From contig JAJFJA010000057.1 of NCBI GenBank assembly GCA_021774445.1, positions 62,001 to 126,000 of the forward strand: a DNA stretch of 64,000 nucleotides. Direction: 5' to 3'. The notes under the pieces were generated by a model that was not told the origin of the DNA, searched no databases, and saw only the letters and a program-made list of their open reading frames with translations. The DNA comes from Alphaproteobacteria bacterium. Lineage in GTDB: Bacteria; Pseudomonadota; Alphaproteobacteria; UBA6615. Below, one piece after another: positions 44,915 through 54,631 of this stretch. The position numbers and the translations under genes are program-made. Every line of letters starts with the position of its first letter. Positions within the stretch are counted from its first letter, which is position 1.

Positions 44915-45991
44915 ATGGACAGCACGCAATCCCTTGAGCAGTTGGAGTCGGAGATGCTGGCGGCCGTCGCCGCCGCCGCAGGCCTCGATAGTTTGGAGAG
45001 CCTGCGCATCGCCGCTCTCGGCCGCAAGGGCAGCCTGACCGAACGCATGAAGGCCCTCGGCGGTTTGCCCGCGGACCAGCGCCGCGCCGCCGGCCAAGCG
45101 CTCAATCGCCTAAAAACAACGGTCGAGCAGGCCATTGACGCCCGCCGCAGCAGCCTCGCCGCCGCCGATCTCGAGGCGCGGCTGGTTCAGGAGGCCATCG
45201 ACGTCACCTTGCCCGCCCGCCCGCAGCCGGCCGGCCGCTTGCACCCGGTCAGCCAGACCGTCGACGAATGCGTCGCCATTTTCGGCGAGATGGGCTTTAC
45301 CGTCGCCGAGGGCCCCGATATCGAGAATGATTTTCGCAATTTCACCGCCCTGAACATACCGCCGGAACACCCGGCGCGGCAGATGCACGACACCTTTTAT
45401 CTGCCCGAGCGCGACGACGGCTCGCGCCTGCTGCTGCGCACCCATACCTCGCCGGTGCAGATCCGCACCATGCAGAGCCAGGAGCCGCCGATCCGCGTCA
45501 TCGCGCCGGGGCGCACCTATCGCTGCGACAGCGACGCCACCCACACGCCCATGTTCCATCAGGTCGAGGCCTTGGTCGTCGATGAGACCACTCATCTCGG
45601 TCATCTCAAGGGCTGCATCATCGATTTCTGCCGCGCCTTCTTCGAGCTGCCGGACCTGCCGGTGCGCTTCCGGCCCAGTCATTTCCCCTTCACCGAACCC
45701 TCGATGGAGGTCGACATCGGCTGCACCCGCAGCCGCGGCGAGCTCAAGATCGGTGGCGACGATTGGTTGGAGATCATGGGCAGCGGTATGGTCCATCCCA
45801 ACGTCCTGCGCGCCGGCGGCGTCGATCCGGACCGCTATCAGGGTTTCGCTTTCGGCATGGGCATCGATCGCATCGCCATGCTCAAATACGGCATCCCCGA
45901 TTTGCGCACTTTCTTCGAAGCGGATCTGCGCTGGCTGCATCACTATGGCTTCCTGCCGCTCGCCGTGCCGTCCCTGGTTCGTGGCCTATAG
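44915..45991 (+). CDS. pheS: Phenylalanyl-tRNA synthetase alpha subunit
   Basis: This 358-residue class II subunit has an N-terminal coiled-coil (residues 1-85) that grips tRNA. The motif [20 protein letters not shown] follows, then [11 protein letters not shown] and the catalytic [35 protein letters not shown] is motif 3. With PheT it forms an alpha2-beta2 enzyme charging tRNA-Phe. It is 9 bp before pheT. Confidence 0.97.
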   Translation: MDSTQSLEQLESEMLAAVAAAAGLDSLESLRIAALGRKGSLTERMKALGGLPADQRRAAGQALNRLKTTVEQAIDARRSSLAAADLEARLVQEAIDVTLPARPQPAGRLHPVSQTVDECVAIFGEMGFTVAEGPDIENDFRNFTALNIPPEHPARQMHDTFYLPERDDGSRLLLRTHTSPVQIRTMQSQEPPIRVIAPGRTYRCDSDATHTPMFHQVEALVVDETTHLGHLKGCIIDFCRAFFELPDLPVRFRPSHFPFTEPSMEVDIGCTRSRGELKIGGDDWLEIMGSGMVHPNVLRAGGVDPDRYQGFAFGMGIDRIAMLKYGIPDLRTFFEADLRWLHHYGFLPLAVPSLVRGL

Positions 45992-46000
45992 GAGAGCATC

Positions 46001-48403
46001 GTGAAATTCTCTCTCTCCTGGCTCAAGGATCACTTGGCCACCGACGCCGCCCTCGAAACCATTGTCGAAACCCTGACCAAGATCGGGCTGGAGGTCGATG
46101 CGGTGGAAGATCGCGCCGCCGCTCTGGCGCCCTTCCAGGTCGTCCAGGTGGTCGCTGCCGAGCCCCATCCCCAAGCCGACCGCTTGCGCGTCTGCACCGT
46201 CGAGACGGCGGCCGGGGAGATCGTCCAGGTGGTCTGCGGCGCGCCCAATGCCCGCGCCGGCATGAAGGGCGTGTTCGCGCCGTCCGGCACCCATATTCCC
46301 GGCACCGGCCTCGATCTCAAGCCGACCAAGATCCGCGGTGTCGAATCCAACGGCATGCTGTGTTCGGAGCGCGAACTCATGGTCAGCGACGACCATGACG
46401 GCATCATCGATCTGCCGGCGGACACCCCGGTCGGCACGCCCTTCGCGGCAATCATCGGCGCCGACGACCCGGTCATCGATATCGAACTCACGCCCAATCG
46501 GCCCGATTGCACCGCCATCCGCGGTATCGCCCGCGACCTTGCCGCCGCCGGTCTCGGTACGCTCAAGCCCGCCGCGGCCACCGAGCCGGTCGCCGGTACT
46601 TTCGCCAGCCCACGGCGCTGGGCCATTGCCGCCGACGGCAACGCCTGCACCTATGTCGTCGGCCGCTCTTTTCGCCATCTGCGTAACGGCCCCAGCCCGC
46701 GCTGGCTGCAGGACCGGCTGCGGGCCATTGGCCTGCGCCCGATCTCCGCGCTCGTCGACATCACCAACTACGTGACCATGGATCTCGGCCGGCCGTTGCA
46801 TGTCTTCGACGCCGCCAAGCTGTCCGACGACACCCTGACCATGCGTCTTGCCCGCGCCGGAGAGGAACTGCCGGCCCTCAACGACAAGACCTATGCCCTC
46901 GACGCCGAGATGACCGTGATCGCCGATACCGCGGGCGTACATGGCATCGGCGGTGTCATGGGCGGCGCGGTCACCGGCTGCACCGAGACCACCACCGAGA
47001 TGTTCCTCGAATGCGCCATTTTCGATCCGGTGCAGATTGCCGCGACCGGCCGCAAACTCAATCTCCAGTCCGATGCCCGCTATCGCTTTGAGCGCGGGGT
47101 CGACGCGACCTCCGGAGATTGGGGGGTCGAAGTCGCCACCCGTCTGGTCCTCGAGCTGTGCGGCGGCGAAGCCAGCGAGGTCGTGCGTGCCGGCACCCCG
47201 CCGTCACCGCCCGATCCCATCGCACTGCGGCTTGGTCGCGTGGCGCAGCTCGCCGGTGTGATCCTGCCGGCCGCACGACAACAGCAAATCCTCGGCGACC
47301 TCGGTTTCGAGACCGTCGCCAACGCCGCCGACCGTATCTCCGTCCAGGCACCGCCTTGGCGGCCGGACATCGACGGCGAGGCCGCTTTGGTCGAAGAAAT
47401 CGCCCGCATCCACGGTTTCGATAACATCGACCCCGTCCCCCTGGAGCGCCTGACCTCGCTATCGGCCGCCGCCATAACGCCGGCGCAAAGCCGCGTCGCC
47501 CGGATCAAGCGGGCCCTCGCCGCCCAAGGTCTGCACGAGGCCGTCACCTGGTCCTTCATGGCCCGCGACCACGCCGCCCTGTTCGGCGACGTACCGGACT
47601 GTCTGGCCTTAGCCAATCCCATTAGCGCCGATCTCGACACCATGCGGCCGTCGATCCTGCCGAATCTGATACTCGCAGCCGGCCGCAATATCGACCGCGG
47701 TCATGGCGATGTCGGGCTGTTTGAGGTCGGTCCCCAATACCGCGACGATACGCCGGCCGGCCAGGCTCTGGTTGCTGCCGGCATCCGCCAGGGCAATGCT
47801 CACCCGCCCCACTGGGCCGGACCGGCGCGGGTCGTCGATGCCCTTGATGCCAAGGCCGACGCCATGGCGGCCCTGGCCGACGCCGAGGCCCCGATTGCCA
47901 ATGCCGGCGTGTTCCGCGATGCGCCGGGCTGGTACCACCCGGGCCGGTCCGCCAGTCTACGTCTCGGCAAGGCCGTGCTCGCCTATTTCGGCGAGATCCA
48001 TCCCGGCATCCTGGCGTCGCTCGACGTCAAGGGTCCGATCGTCGGCTTTGAGATCTATCTTGACGATGTGCCTTTGCCGCGCCGCCGTGGCACCACCCGA
48101 CCGATGTTGCATTTGTCGCCCTATCAGCCGGTGACCCGCGATTTCGCCTTCATCGTCGCTGCCGAGACGCCGGCCGCCGACGTGCTGCGCGCCGCCCGTT
48201 CCGGCGAGCGTCAGCTCATCACCGATGTCGCTTTATTCGATGTCTATACCGGCAAGGGTGTGCCCGCGGGCAAGAAGTCTTTGGCCCTGACCGTGACCCT
48301 GCAGCCCACCGACGCCACCCTCACCGACGAGCAGATCGAAGCCGTCTCGGCCAAGATTCTCGCCAGTGTCGAGAAACAAACCGGCGGCGTGCTGCGCGGT
48401 TAG
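46001..48403 (+). CDS. pheT: Phenylalanyl-tRNA synthetase beta subunit
   Basis: This 800-residue protein starts with GTG at 46001 after AGGAGAG. It has an EMAP-type tRNA-binding domain (about residues 40-150; VVQVVAAEPHPQADRLRVCT), B3/B4 editing domain (SALVDITNYVTMDLGRPLHV), B5 (WRPDIDGEAALVEEIARIHG), a catalytic-like core and the C-terminal FDX-ACB domain beginning SPYQPVTRDFAFIV. It completes the PheRS tetramer and edits mischarged tyrosine. Confidence 0.97.
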   Translation: MKFSLSWLKDHLATDAALETIVETLTKIGLEVDAVEDRAAALAPFQVVQVVAAEPHPQADRLRVCTVETAAGEIVQVVCGAPNARAGMKGVFAPSGTHIPGTGLDLKPTKIRGVESNGMLCSERELMVSDDHDGIIDLPADTPVGTPFAAIIGADDPVIDIELTPNRPDCTAIRGIARDLAAAGLGTLKPAAATEPVAGTFASPRRWAIAADGNACTYVVGRSFRHLRNGPSPRWLQDRLRAIGLRPISALVDITNYVTMDLGRPLHVFDAAKLSDDTLTMRLARAGEELPALNDKTYALDAEMTVIADTAGVHGIGGVMGGAVTGCTETTTEMFLECAIFDPVQIAATGRKLNLQSDARYRFERGVDATSGDWGVEVATRLVLELCGGEASEVVRAGTPPSPPDPIALRLGRVAQLAGVILPAARQQQILGDLGFETVANAADRISVQAPPWRPDIDGEAALVEEIARIHGFDNIDPVPLERLTSLSAAAITPAQSRVARIKRALAAQGLHEAVTWSFMARDHAALFGDVPDCLALANPISADLDTMRPSILPNLILAAGRNIDRGHGDVGLFEVGPQYRDDTPAGQALVAAGIRQGNAHPPHWAGPARVVDALDAKADAMAALADAEAPIANAGVFRDAPGWYHPGRSASLRLGKAVLAYFGEIHPGILASLDVKGPIVGFEIYLDDVPLPRRRGTTRPMLHLSPYQPVTRDFAFIVAAETPAADVLRAARSGERQLITDVALFDVYTGKGVPAGKKSLALTVTLQPTDATLTDEQIEAVSAKILASVEKQTGGVLRG

Positions 48404-48499
48404 TCGCGCCGCGCCACCCGCCGACCACCTGTTGTTTCGCCCGACTGCAGGCCCATATCAAGGCGCTAGCCCGGCGACGCGAGTACCGAACGAAGGCCC

Positions 48500-50302
48500 A
48501 TGGACGATCTGAGTCATATCCGCAACTTCGCCATCATCGCCCATATCGATCACGGCAAGTCGACTCTCGCCGATCGCTTGATCGAGCATTGCGGCGCGCT
48601 GACTGAGCGCGAGATGAAGGCCCAGGTGCTCGACACCATGGATATCGAGCGCGAACGCGGCATCACCATCAAGGCGCAGACCGTGCGCCTCGACTACCAG
48701 GCTCAGAATGGCGAGACCTACCAGCTCAATCTCATGGACACCCCGGGCCATGTGGATTTCGGCTATGAGGTCAGCCGCTCCCTGGCCGCGTGCGAGGGCT
48801 CGCTGCTGATCGTCGACGCCAGCCAGGGTGTCGAAGCCCAGACCTTGGCCAACGCCTATCTCGCCATCAACGCCGATCATGAGATCGTGCCGGTACTCAA
48901 CAAGATCGACCTGCCCTCCGCCGAACCCGACCGCATCAAGGAGCAAATCGAGGAGGTCATCGGCCTCGATGCTTCCGAGGCGGTGATGATCTCCGCCAAG
49001 ACCGGCAAGGGCATCGGCGATGTCCTGGAAGCCCTGGTCGCCAGACTGCCGCCGCCCATCGGCACCGCTGACGCGCCGCTGCAAGCGCTGCTCGTCGATA
49101 GTTGGTATGATTCCTATCTCGGTGTCATCATTCTCGTCCGCATTAAACAAGGCGTGCTCAAGGTCGGCGAGAAGGTTCGCATGATGGCCGCCGGTCGCGA
49201 CTACCAGGTCGACCGGGTCGGCGTCTTCAAGCCCCAGCGCACCGACGGCAAAAGCTTGGGCCCCGGCGAGATCGGCTTTATGACCGCCAGCATCAAGGCC
49301 GTCGCCGATTGCCAGGTCGGCGACACCATCACCACGGTCCGCCATCCCGCCGCAGCGCCCCTTCCCGGTTTCAAACCGTCGGTCCCGGTGGTGTTTTGCA
49401 GCCTGTTTCCCGCCGACGCCGCCGATTATGAGGATCTGCGCGACAGCCTTGCCAAGCTCCGCCTCAACGACGCCAGCTTTCATCATGAGGCCGAGACCTC
49501 CGCCGCCCTCGGTTTCGGTTTCCGCTGTGGTTTTCTTGGCTTGTTGCACATGGAGATCGTTCAGGAGCGCCTCCTCCGTGAGTTCGACCTCGATCTCATC
49601 GCCACCGCCCCGTCGGTGGTCTACAAGATCCATCTCAATGATGGCGCCACCATCGATTTGCACAACCCGTCCGATTTCCCCGACGTGGTCAAGATCAAGA
49701 GCATCGACGAGCCCTGGATCCGCGCCTCGATCATCGTCCCCGACGAGTATCTTGGCGCGGTGCTGCAACTCTGCACCGAACGCCGCGGCGAACAGGTCGA
49801 ACTCAGCTATGTCGGCAGCCGTGCCATGGCCGTCTACCGTCTGCCGCTCAACGAGGTCGTGTTCGATTTCTACGATCGGCTGAAGTCGGTCAGTAAGGGC
49901 TATGCCAGTTTCGACTATGAACTCGACGAATACCGCGAGGGCTCCCTCGTTAAAGTGGCGATCCTGGTCAATGGCGAGCCCGTCGACGCCTTGTCCATGA
50001 TTGTCCACACCAACCAAGCCGAGCCCCGTGGCCGTGCTCTCTGCACCCGTCTCAAGGATCTTATCCCGCGCCAGCTCTTCAAGGTCGCCATCCAGGCCGC
50101 CATCGGCGGCAAGGTCATCGCCCGCGAGACCGTTGGTGCCATGCGCAAGGATGTCACCGCCAAATGTTACGGCGGCGATATCACGCGTAAGAAAAAATTG
50201 CTCGAGAAGCAAAAGGCCGGCAAGAAGCGCATGCGCCAATACGGCAATGTGGAGATACCGCAATCAGCCTTCATCGCCGCGCTAAAAATGGGCGAGAGCT
50301 AA
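48500..50302 (+). CDS. lepA: Elongation factor 4 (LepA)
   Basis: This 600-residue GTPase begins [20 protein letters not shown], with the P-loop, [11 protein letters not shown] switch I and MDTPGHVDF switch [18 protein letters not shown] is the G4 region. The LepA-specific C-terminal domain ends with [22 protein letters not shown]4 works on ribosomes during stress, through back-translocation or late assembly. It forms the end of the translation gene block here. Confidence 0.97.
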   Translation: MDDLSHIRNFAIIAHIDHGKSTLADRLIEHCGALTEREMKAQVLDTMDIERERGITIKAQTVRLDYQAQNGETYQLNLMDTPGHVDFGYEVSRSLAACEGSLLIVDASQGVEAQTLANAYLAINADHEIVPVLNKIDLPSAEPDRIKEQIEEVIGLDASEAVMISAKTGKGIGDVLEALVARLPPPIGTADAPLQALLVDSWYDSYLGVIILVRIKQGVLKVGEKVRMMAAGRDYQVDRVGVFKPQRTDGKSLGPGEIGFMTASIKAVADCQVGDTITTVRHPAAAPLPGFKPSVPVVFCSLFPADAADYEDLRDSLAKLRLNDASFHHEAETSAALGFGFRCGFLGLLHMEIVQERLLREFDLDLIATAPSVVYKIHLNDGATIDLHNPSDFPDVVKIKSIDEPWIRASIIVPDEYLGAVLQLCTERRGEQVELSYVGSRAMAVYRLPLNEVVFDFYDRLKSVSKGYASFDYELDEYREGSLVKVAILVNGEPVDALSMIVHTNQAEPRGRALCTRLKDLIPRQLFKVAIQAAIGGKVIARETVGAMRKDVTAKCYGGDITRKKKLLEKQKAGKKRMRQYGNVEIPQSAFIAALKMGES

Positions 50303-50376
50303 CCGGCGCGCCAGCCAACATCCCCCCGCCGCCGTCATCAACACAGTTACGACGCCAGCCAACACGCCCCCGCGTC

Positions 50377-50486
50377 GTCTTTGCGAGGCGCCCTTGGGCC
50401 GCCGCGGCAATCCAGTCCGTTGCGGCACCCTGGGTCGCCACGGCCGCGACACCCTAATTCTTGAGCGGACAGAGCCGCGGCAATCC
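50377..50486 (+). repeat. Dispersed repeat cluster after lepA
   Basis: The unit GTCTTTGCGAGG ... GCCGCGGCAATCC (50377-50413) corresponds to the right arm of the 18.7 kb element, read on the opposite strand. The 13-mer GCCGCGGCAATCC recurs exactly at 50474-50486. The cluster fills the gap between lepA and a small membrane gene and ends 5 bp before the stop of that gene. Confidence 0.6.
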
Positions 50487-50491
50487 AGGCG

Positions 50492-50833
50492 TTACGACTG
50501 CGCCGCTTCCGCCGCCGGCGCCGCCGGCCGGCGCGGCCGGCACAGCTTCACCAGTGCCAGGCCGATTACCGCCGGCACCAGCACCACCACCAGAATCGCC
50601 AGCCACAATGGCCAGTTCAAGATCGCAATGGCCACTGGATCCCATAGGCTCGGATGGATATAGCGTTGGGTAATGGCTTGGCTCAGGTTGAGGCTGTCCG
50701 AGTGCACCTGATACCAAACCCCACCCGTGACTTGTGCCACGGTCTGGCCCTTGATGGCCAGGACCACGCCGCCCAGCGCCAGCAGCGCCGCGAGGGCCAG
50801 CAGCAGCCAGCCGATTATCCGTCCAACGATCAT
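50492..50833 (-). CDS. Small two-helix membrane protein, unknown
   Basis: From the ATG at 50833 (MIVGRIIGWLLLALAALLAL) the protein has 113 residues. Two hydrophobic segments (about 5-25 and 71-92) flank a region with VTGGVWYQVHSDSLNLSQAI, predicted periplasmic. The tail is Ala/Pro rich and basic. An ATG at 50902 would add 23 residues with little support. I do not recognise a family with certainty. It lies alone between repeats and the tRNA-Ser gene. Confidence 0.6.
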   Translation of the reverse strand: MIVGRIIGWLLLALAALLALGGVVLAIKGQTVAQVTGGVWYQVHSDSLNLSQAITQRYIHPSLWDPVAIAILNWPLWLAILVVVLVPAVIGLALVKLCRPRRPAAPAAEAAQS

Positions 50834-50982
50834 CGTACAGCGCGTCCTTCCACACCACCTGCCACAGCTTAGCGCTCTCACAATTTGGTGCAAGAGTCTC
50901 ACAGCCGTATCACGACGACCTCATCCTTGCATCCCGCGCCAGCCTCGGCTAAATCCCCCGGGGTGCCTGTTGGGCACTATGC

Positions 50983-51072
50983 GGAGGGGTGGCCGAGTGG
51001 CTGAAGGCGCACGCTTGGAAAGCGTGTGTACGGGAGACCGTACCGAGGGTTCGAATCCCTCTCCCTCCGCCA
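50983..51072 (+). tRNA. tRNA-Ser (anticodon GGA)
   Basis: A 90 nt cloverleaf with CCA encoded. The acceptor stem GGAGGGG pairs with TCCCTCC, with a G discriminator. The anticodon loop TTGGAAA sits in the stem CACGC/GCGTG, giving anticodon GGA, which reads serine UCC/UCU codons. A long variable arm (TACGGGAGACCGTA region) and the T-loop GGTTCGAATCCC confirm a class II tRNA-Ser. It marks the boundary to the accessory region that follows. Confidence 0.95.
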
Positions 51073-51223
51073 TTCGCGCATCGCTGCTCCGCAGCTTCGG
51101 CGGAATGAGGTTCCTGAGATCAGCAGGCTACACCTGATTCCGTCCTCGTCCTCATAGTAATACCGCAGCGCGAAACTGCACTTGATATCCGGGAGCGGGT
51201 CGCAAAAATCCCGATAATCGCGG
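51073..51223. other. Gap between tRNA-Ser and Gfo/Idh gene
   Basis: This 151 bp stretch shows no gene, no clear terminator and no visible duplicate of the tRNA 3' end. It is the natural place to look for an attachment-site remnant, but none can be demonstrated within the window. Confidence 0.3.
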
Positions 51224-52225
51224 TCACCAAATCCGTTCTATGGCGACGGGCCGGTTTTGCTTGATTGACCGCACCGCCGCCTCGGCGACGGCCTGGGCGC
51301 GGAGGCCGTCGGCTAGGCTCGCGTGTACCGGTTCGCCATGGGTCATTGCCGCGGCAAACACGTCCAGTTCGGCGACATAACTGTCGGCGAAGCGCTCGTG
51401 CCACCCGGGCATGACCTCTGCTTCGGTGACGGCGCCGCCGGTGAAGTGAGCGACATTGCCGCGCCGATGGCGCCCGGTGACCAACATACCCTGGGAGCCG
51501 AAGACCTCGATCAATTCGTCTTGGCCGAAGACCGCGCGCCGGCCAAAATCAAACGTGGCCAGGGCGCCGCTGTCAAACCGCACAGTCAGGGCCGCGGTGT
51601 CGACGTCGCCATAGTCGGCAAACCGCGGGTCGACCAAACAGGCGCCTACGGCATACACCTCAACGGGTTCGGCACCGGTGAGCCACGCCGCCAGATCGAA
51701 AAAATGGGCGCCTTTTTCGCGGATCATCCCGCCCGAATGGGGTGCCGTCTCCGGCGCCGGCGGTTTGTGGCCGCGGGAGGCAAAGTGCAACATTTCCACG
51801 GCGCCGATTTCACCGTCCAAAGTTCGGGCGGCGACAGCGGCATAGTCGTGGTCGAGCCGCCGGTTGAAACCGGTCGCGGCGACCACGCCACTTGCCGCCG
51901 CTGATGCGACACAGGCGCGCGCGCCTTCGAGGCTGCCGGCAAGGGGTTTTTCGCAGATGAACGCCTTGCCGGCCCCGGCACAGGCTAGCGCATGTTCTTC
52001 GTGGGCTGACGTGGACGAGGCGATGATCACCGCCGCCACAGTGTCGTCGGCCAATGCCGGGGCGATATCAGCCGCCGCCGTGCCGCCCCATGTTTGCGCC
52101 AACGTTCGCGCCCGATCGATCGCCGGGTCGATCACATAACGCAGGTCAAAGCTGCCGTGGCGACTTACGTTGCGGGCGTGGACTTCGCCGATGACACCGG
52201 CGCCGAACACGGCGCATCCGATCAT
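51224..52225 (-). CDS. Gfo/Idh/MocA-family NAD(P)-dependent oxidoreductase
   Basis: From the ATG at 52225 (MIGCAVFGAGVIGEVHARNV) it has 333 residues; an upstream ATG at 52282 is possible. The Rossmann GAGVIG is followed by ICEKPLAGSLEGARA, the family EKP motif with the catalytic Lys, and MIREKGAHFFDLAAWLTGAE with the conserved His. Members oxidise sugars, inositols or sugar-lactones. It is oriented with the downstream sugar ABC transporter genes (frcBCA-like), which suggests that it acts on the imported sugar. Confidence 0.87.
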   Translation of the reverse strand: MIGCAVFGAGVIGEVHARNVSRHGSFDLRYVIDPAIDRARTLAQTWGGTAAADIAPALADDTVAAVIIASSTSAHEEHALACAGAGKAFICEKPLAGSLEGARACVASAAASGVVAATGFNRRLDHDYAAVAARTLDGEIGAVEMLHFASRGHKPPAPETAPHSGGMIREKGAHFFDLAAWLTGAEPVEVYAVGACLVDPRFADYGDVDTAALTVRFDSGALATFDFGRRAVFGQDELIEVFGSQGMLVTGRHRRGNVAHFTGGAVTEAEVMPGWHERFADSYVAELDVFAAAMTHGEPVHASLADGLRAQAVAEAAVRSIKQNRPVAIERIW

Positions 52226-52593
52226 CGAACGAGGAACAGGGCTACGCCCAGGGGTGATGATACCGCGGCTGTGTTGCGTCATGACGACGGCTCCGTGGCT
52301 AGCCGGCTAGGTGCCCGCCTACAAAGAAATGGCCGGGCGTGGAGATACGCCACGCAGCTCCGCTCCGCGGCGCTGGCAGAATGGCGCCAACTCGCGGCAT
52401 GACGCCCGCACCGGGTGAGACTTTGGAGACTGGTTCGCATTAGCCTGACCTCACCCACCCCAGTCATCGACGACGACCGGATCAAGATCGCCCCACCAAT
52501 GCGATCCGCCTATTCGGCCTCGATCTGACTTGAGGCCCGCCGGCCAAGCGGTCTGGCCGCGTCGGTGCGCGGCCAGACCTGTTGGTTACCAAA
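52226..52593. other. Gap upstream of the dehydrogenase gene
   Basis: This 368 bp gap precedes the minus-strand Gfo/Idh gene. It contains a strong palindromic stem-loop near its right end (next entry) but no gene I can support. No clear promoter stands out by eye. Confidence 0.3.
52550..52579 (-). terminator. Stem-loop downstream of the sugar-binding protein gene
   Basis: GGTCTGGCCGCG (52550-52561) and CGCGGCCAGACC (52568-52579) form a perfect 12 bp stem with a 6 nt loop, 14 bp after the stop of the minus-strand binding-protein gene. There is no T-run on that strand, so mRNA protection or factor-assisted termination is more likely than a classical intrinsic terminator. Confidence 0.65.
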
Positions 52594-53514
52594 TCACTTG
52601 AATTCGGCGGCGTTCTCCGATGTCACGAGGACGGCCCCGGTGTCGATATCGTCCGGCAACGCGTCGCCGGCAGCCAATTTCAGGACGTTCTCGATGCCCA
52701 TCTGGCCCATGTTGTAGGGTCGCTGGGCCACGGAGGCATCCATGTCGCCCGCGAGGATTGCTTCCGCGGCATTCGGATTGCCGTCGAAGCCGACGATAAA
52801 GATGTCGTCCAGCTTGCGGGCGTTGCGGACGGCTTCGACCGCGCCAAGTGCCATGTTGTCGTTCGAGGCGAAGATCGCCGCCAGGTTGGGGTTGGCGGTC
52901 AGGATATTTTCGGTGACGGACAAAGCTTTGGCCGTATCCCAATCGGCGGGTTGCTCGGCGACGATGTTCAAGCCACAGGCTTCGAGGCCCTCGCGTGCAC
53001 CCTGGGCGCGATGCTGACCCGTCGTCCCGGTGATGATGCCCTGAAGGATCGCGACATCACTCCCCGCCGGGACGTTGTCGCAAATATGCTGCGCACCGAG
53101 TGTGGCAGCGGGAATGTTGTTCGTGCCGATGTAGGTGCCCGGCATGTCTGCCCGTTTGTCGACAAACAAGACGGCAACGCCACGCGCCCGCGCCTGCTCG
53201 AGTGCCGGAATCAGCGCCGCCGTATCCGCCGGTGAAATCGCGATACCGACGACCCCTTTTGCGACCTGGTCCTCGACCAGGGCGATCTGGCCCGAGACAT
53301 CCGTTTCACCCCCTGGCGGTCCGACTGCCGCCACGTCGACGCCGAGCTCGGCGCCCTTGTCCGTCGCCCCTTTCGAGACGGCGGCCCAGAACGGGTTCGC
53401 CGACCCGATGTCCGACATGATCAACGCGACTTTGTCTTGCGCCAGCGCTGCCGAGCTGCCCGCGACCACCACAGCCGAGGCAAGGGCGATGTTTAGCAAT
53501 TGTTTCCTGAGCAT
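52594..53514 (-). CDS. Sugar ABC transporter substrate-binding protein (RbsB/FrcB type)
   Basis: This 306-residue periplasmic protein has a signal peptide (MLRKQLLNIALASAVVVAGS, cleavage near ALAQD). The PBP type-1 fold is shown by KVALIMSDIGSANPFWAAVS, AVLFVDKRADMPGTYIGTNN and AIFASNDNMALGAVEAVRNA. Such proteins bind ribose, fructose, xylose or related sugars. It is the last gene of an ATPase-permease-binding protein operon and is followed by a stem-loop. The specific sugar is unknown. Confidence 0.9.
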   Translation of the reverse strand: MLRKQLLNIALASAVVVAGSSAALAQDKVALIMSDIGSANPFWAAVSKGATDKGAELGVDVAAVGPPGGETDVSGQIALVEDQVAKGVVGIAISPADTAALIPALEQARARGVAVLFVDKRADMPGTYIGTNNIPAATLGAQHICDNVPAGSDVAILQGIITGTTGQHRAQGAREGLEACGLNIVAEQPADWDTAKALSVTENILTANPNLAAIFASNDNMALGAVEAVRNARKLDDIFIVGFDGNPNAAEAILAGDMDASVAQRPYNMGQMGIENVLKLAAGDALPDDIDTGAVLVTSENAAEFK

Positions 53515-53590
53515 TCTTTCTCCTCCTTTGAACTCCGAAGTTTTCGTCGGGGCCCGCGCAATGGAGTTCGCTTACGCCGGGCCTGTTCCC

Positions 53591-54631
53591 TTAAGCGTTG
53601 GACCCCGCCTTCCGGCGAAGCACGTCGACATAGACGGCGCCAACAACAATCATACCGATCAGGGTCTGCTGCCAGAACGCACTGACGTCCAGCAGGTTAA
53701 GACCATTGCGCAACAAGCCCATGACCAGGACACCGGCAAAAACGCCGTACACCGTTCCGCGGCCGCCGAAGAAACTCGCGCCGCCGATGATCACCGCCGC
53801 GATGGCATCGAGCTCCGCCCCGATCCCGGCGTTGGGGAATCCCGCCCCGGTGCGGCCGGCCAACATCAGCCCCGCAAGTCCGGCGAAAAAGCCCGACAAG
53901 GCGTAGGTAATCATCAGGACGCGATCGACGTTGATACCGCTAACCCGTGCCGCCTGCGGGTTGCCGCCGACCGCCACGATATGGCGGCCGAGCGACACCT
54001 TGCTGATGAAATAGCCGACCCCGCCGTAGCAAACCAGGAGCACGACGGCGCTCACCGGTATCGAGCCGAACTCACCCAGAAACGGGACTGGAATCTCTCC
54101 CGAACCGAGGAAACGGACCTCCCGCGACACGCCTGAAACGGGCCGGCCATTCGAGACCAGATTGGTCACCCCGCGCAGGGTGAACAGCGTTCCCAACGTC
54201 ATGATGAACGGGTGCGGCAGGCGCAGCACCGTCACCCCGAAGCCGTTGACCAACCCGCAACCGATGCCGATAAGCGGGCCGACGAGAAGCGCCAGCGGCC
54301 ATATCAAGCCTGACGTGTCCGCCATCGCCAGCAACATGGTCGCCAAAGCCATAATCGAACCGACCGACAGGTCGATTCCCGCCGTCATGATCACGATGTA
54401 GAGGCCGAGCGCGAGCAAGGCGTTCATCGCGATCTGCCGCAGAATGTTGGTCAGGTTCTGCACCGTCGGAAAAATGTCCGGGGCGAGGATCGTCAGCACG
54501 ATCATCATCAGCACGACGACGGCGAACACGCCATACTTGTCGACCATGCGCATGCGGCGGGCCGTGCGGCTTTCGGGCGCGTCCTCGGCTCGGTCGAGCC
54601 CGTCCTCAACGGGACGATCAGAGGCGGTCAT
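53591..54631 (-). CDS. Sugar ABC transporter permease (RbsC/FrcC type)
   Basis: From the ATG at 54631 (MTASDRPVEDGLDRA) it has 346 residues with about ten hydrophobic segments. TAGIDLSVGSIMALATMLLA and GVTNLVSNGRPVSG are family landmarks, as is AVIIGGASFFGGRGTVYGVF near the end. It forms the membrane channel of a pentose/fructose-type importer. Its start overlaps the end of the ATPase gene by 14 bp, and the binding protein gene follows after 76 bp. Confidence 0.9.
   Translation of the reverse strand: MTASDRPVEDGLDRAEDAPESRTARRMRMVDKYGVFAVVVLMMIVLTILAPDIFPTVQNLTNILRQIAMNALLALGLYIVIMTAGIDLSVGSIMALATMLLAMADTSGLIWPLALLVGPLIGIGCGLVNGFGVTVLRLPHPFIMTLGTLFTLRGVTNLVSNGRPVSGVSREVRFLGSGEIPVPFLGEFGSIPVSAVVLLVCYGGVGYFISKVSLGRHIVAVGGNPQAARVSGINVDRVLMITYALSGFFAGLAGLMLAGRTGAGFPNAGIGAELDAIAAVIIGGASFFGGRGTVYGVFAGVLVMGLLRNGLNLLDVSAFWQQTLIGMIVVGAVYVDVLRRKAGSNA

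Noticed and set aside
48458..50263. Open frame of 601 codons on the minus strand opposite lepA
   Set aside because: It is exactly antisense to the highly conserved lepA and shows no family motif; long shadow frames are expected in GC-rich DNA.
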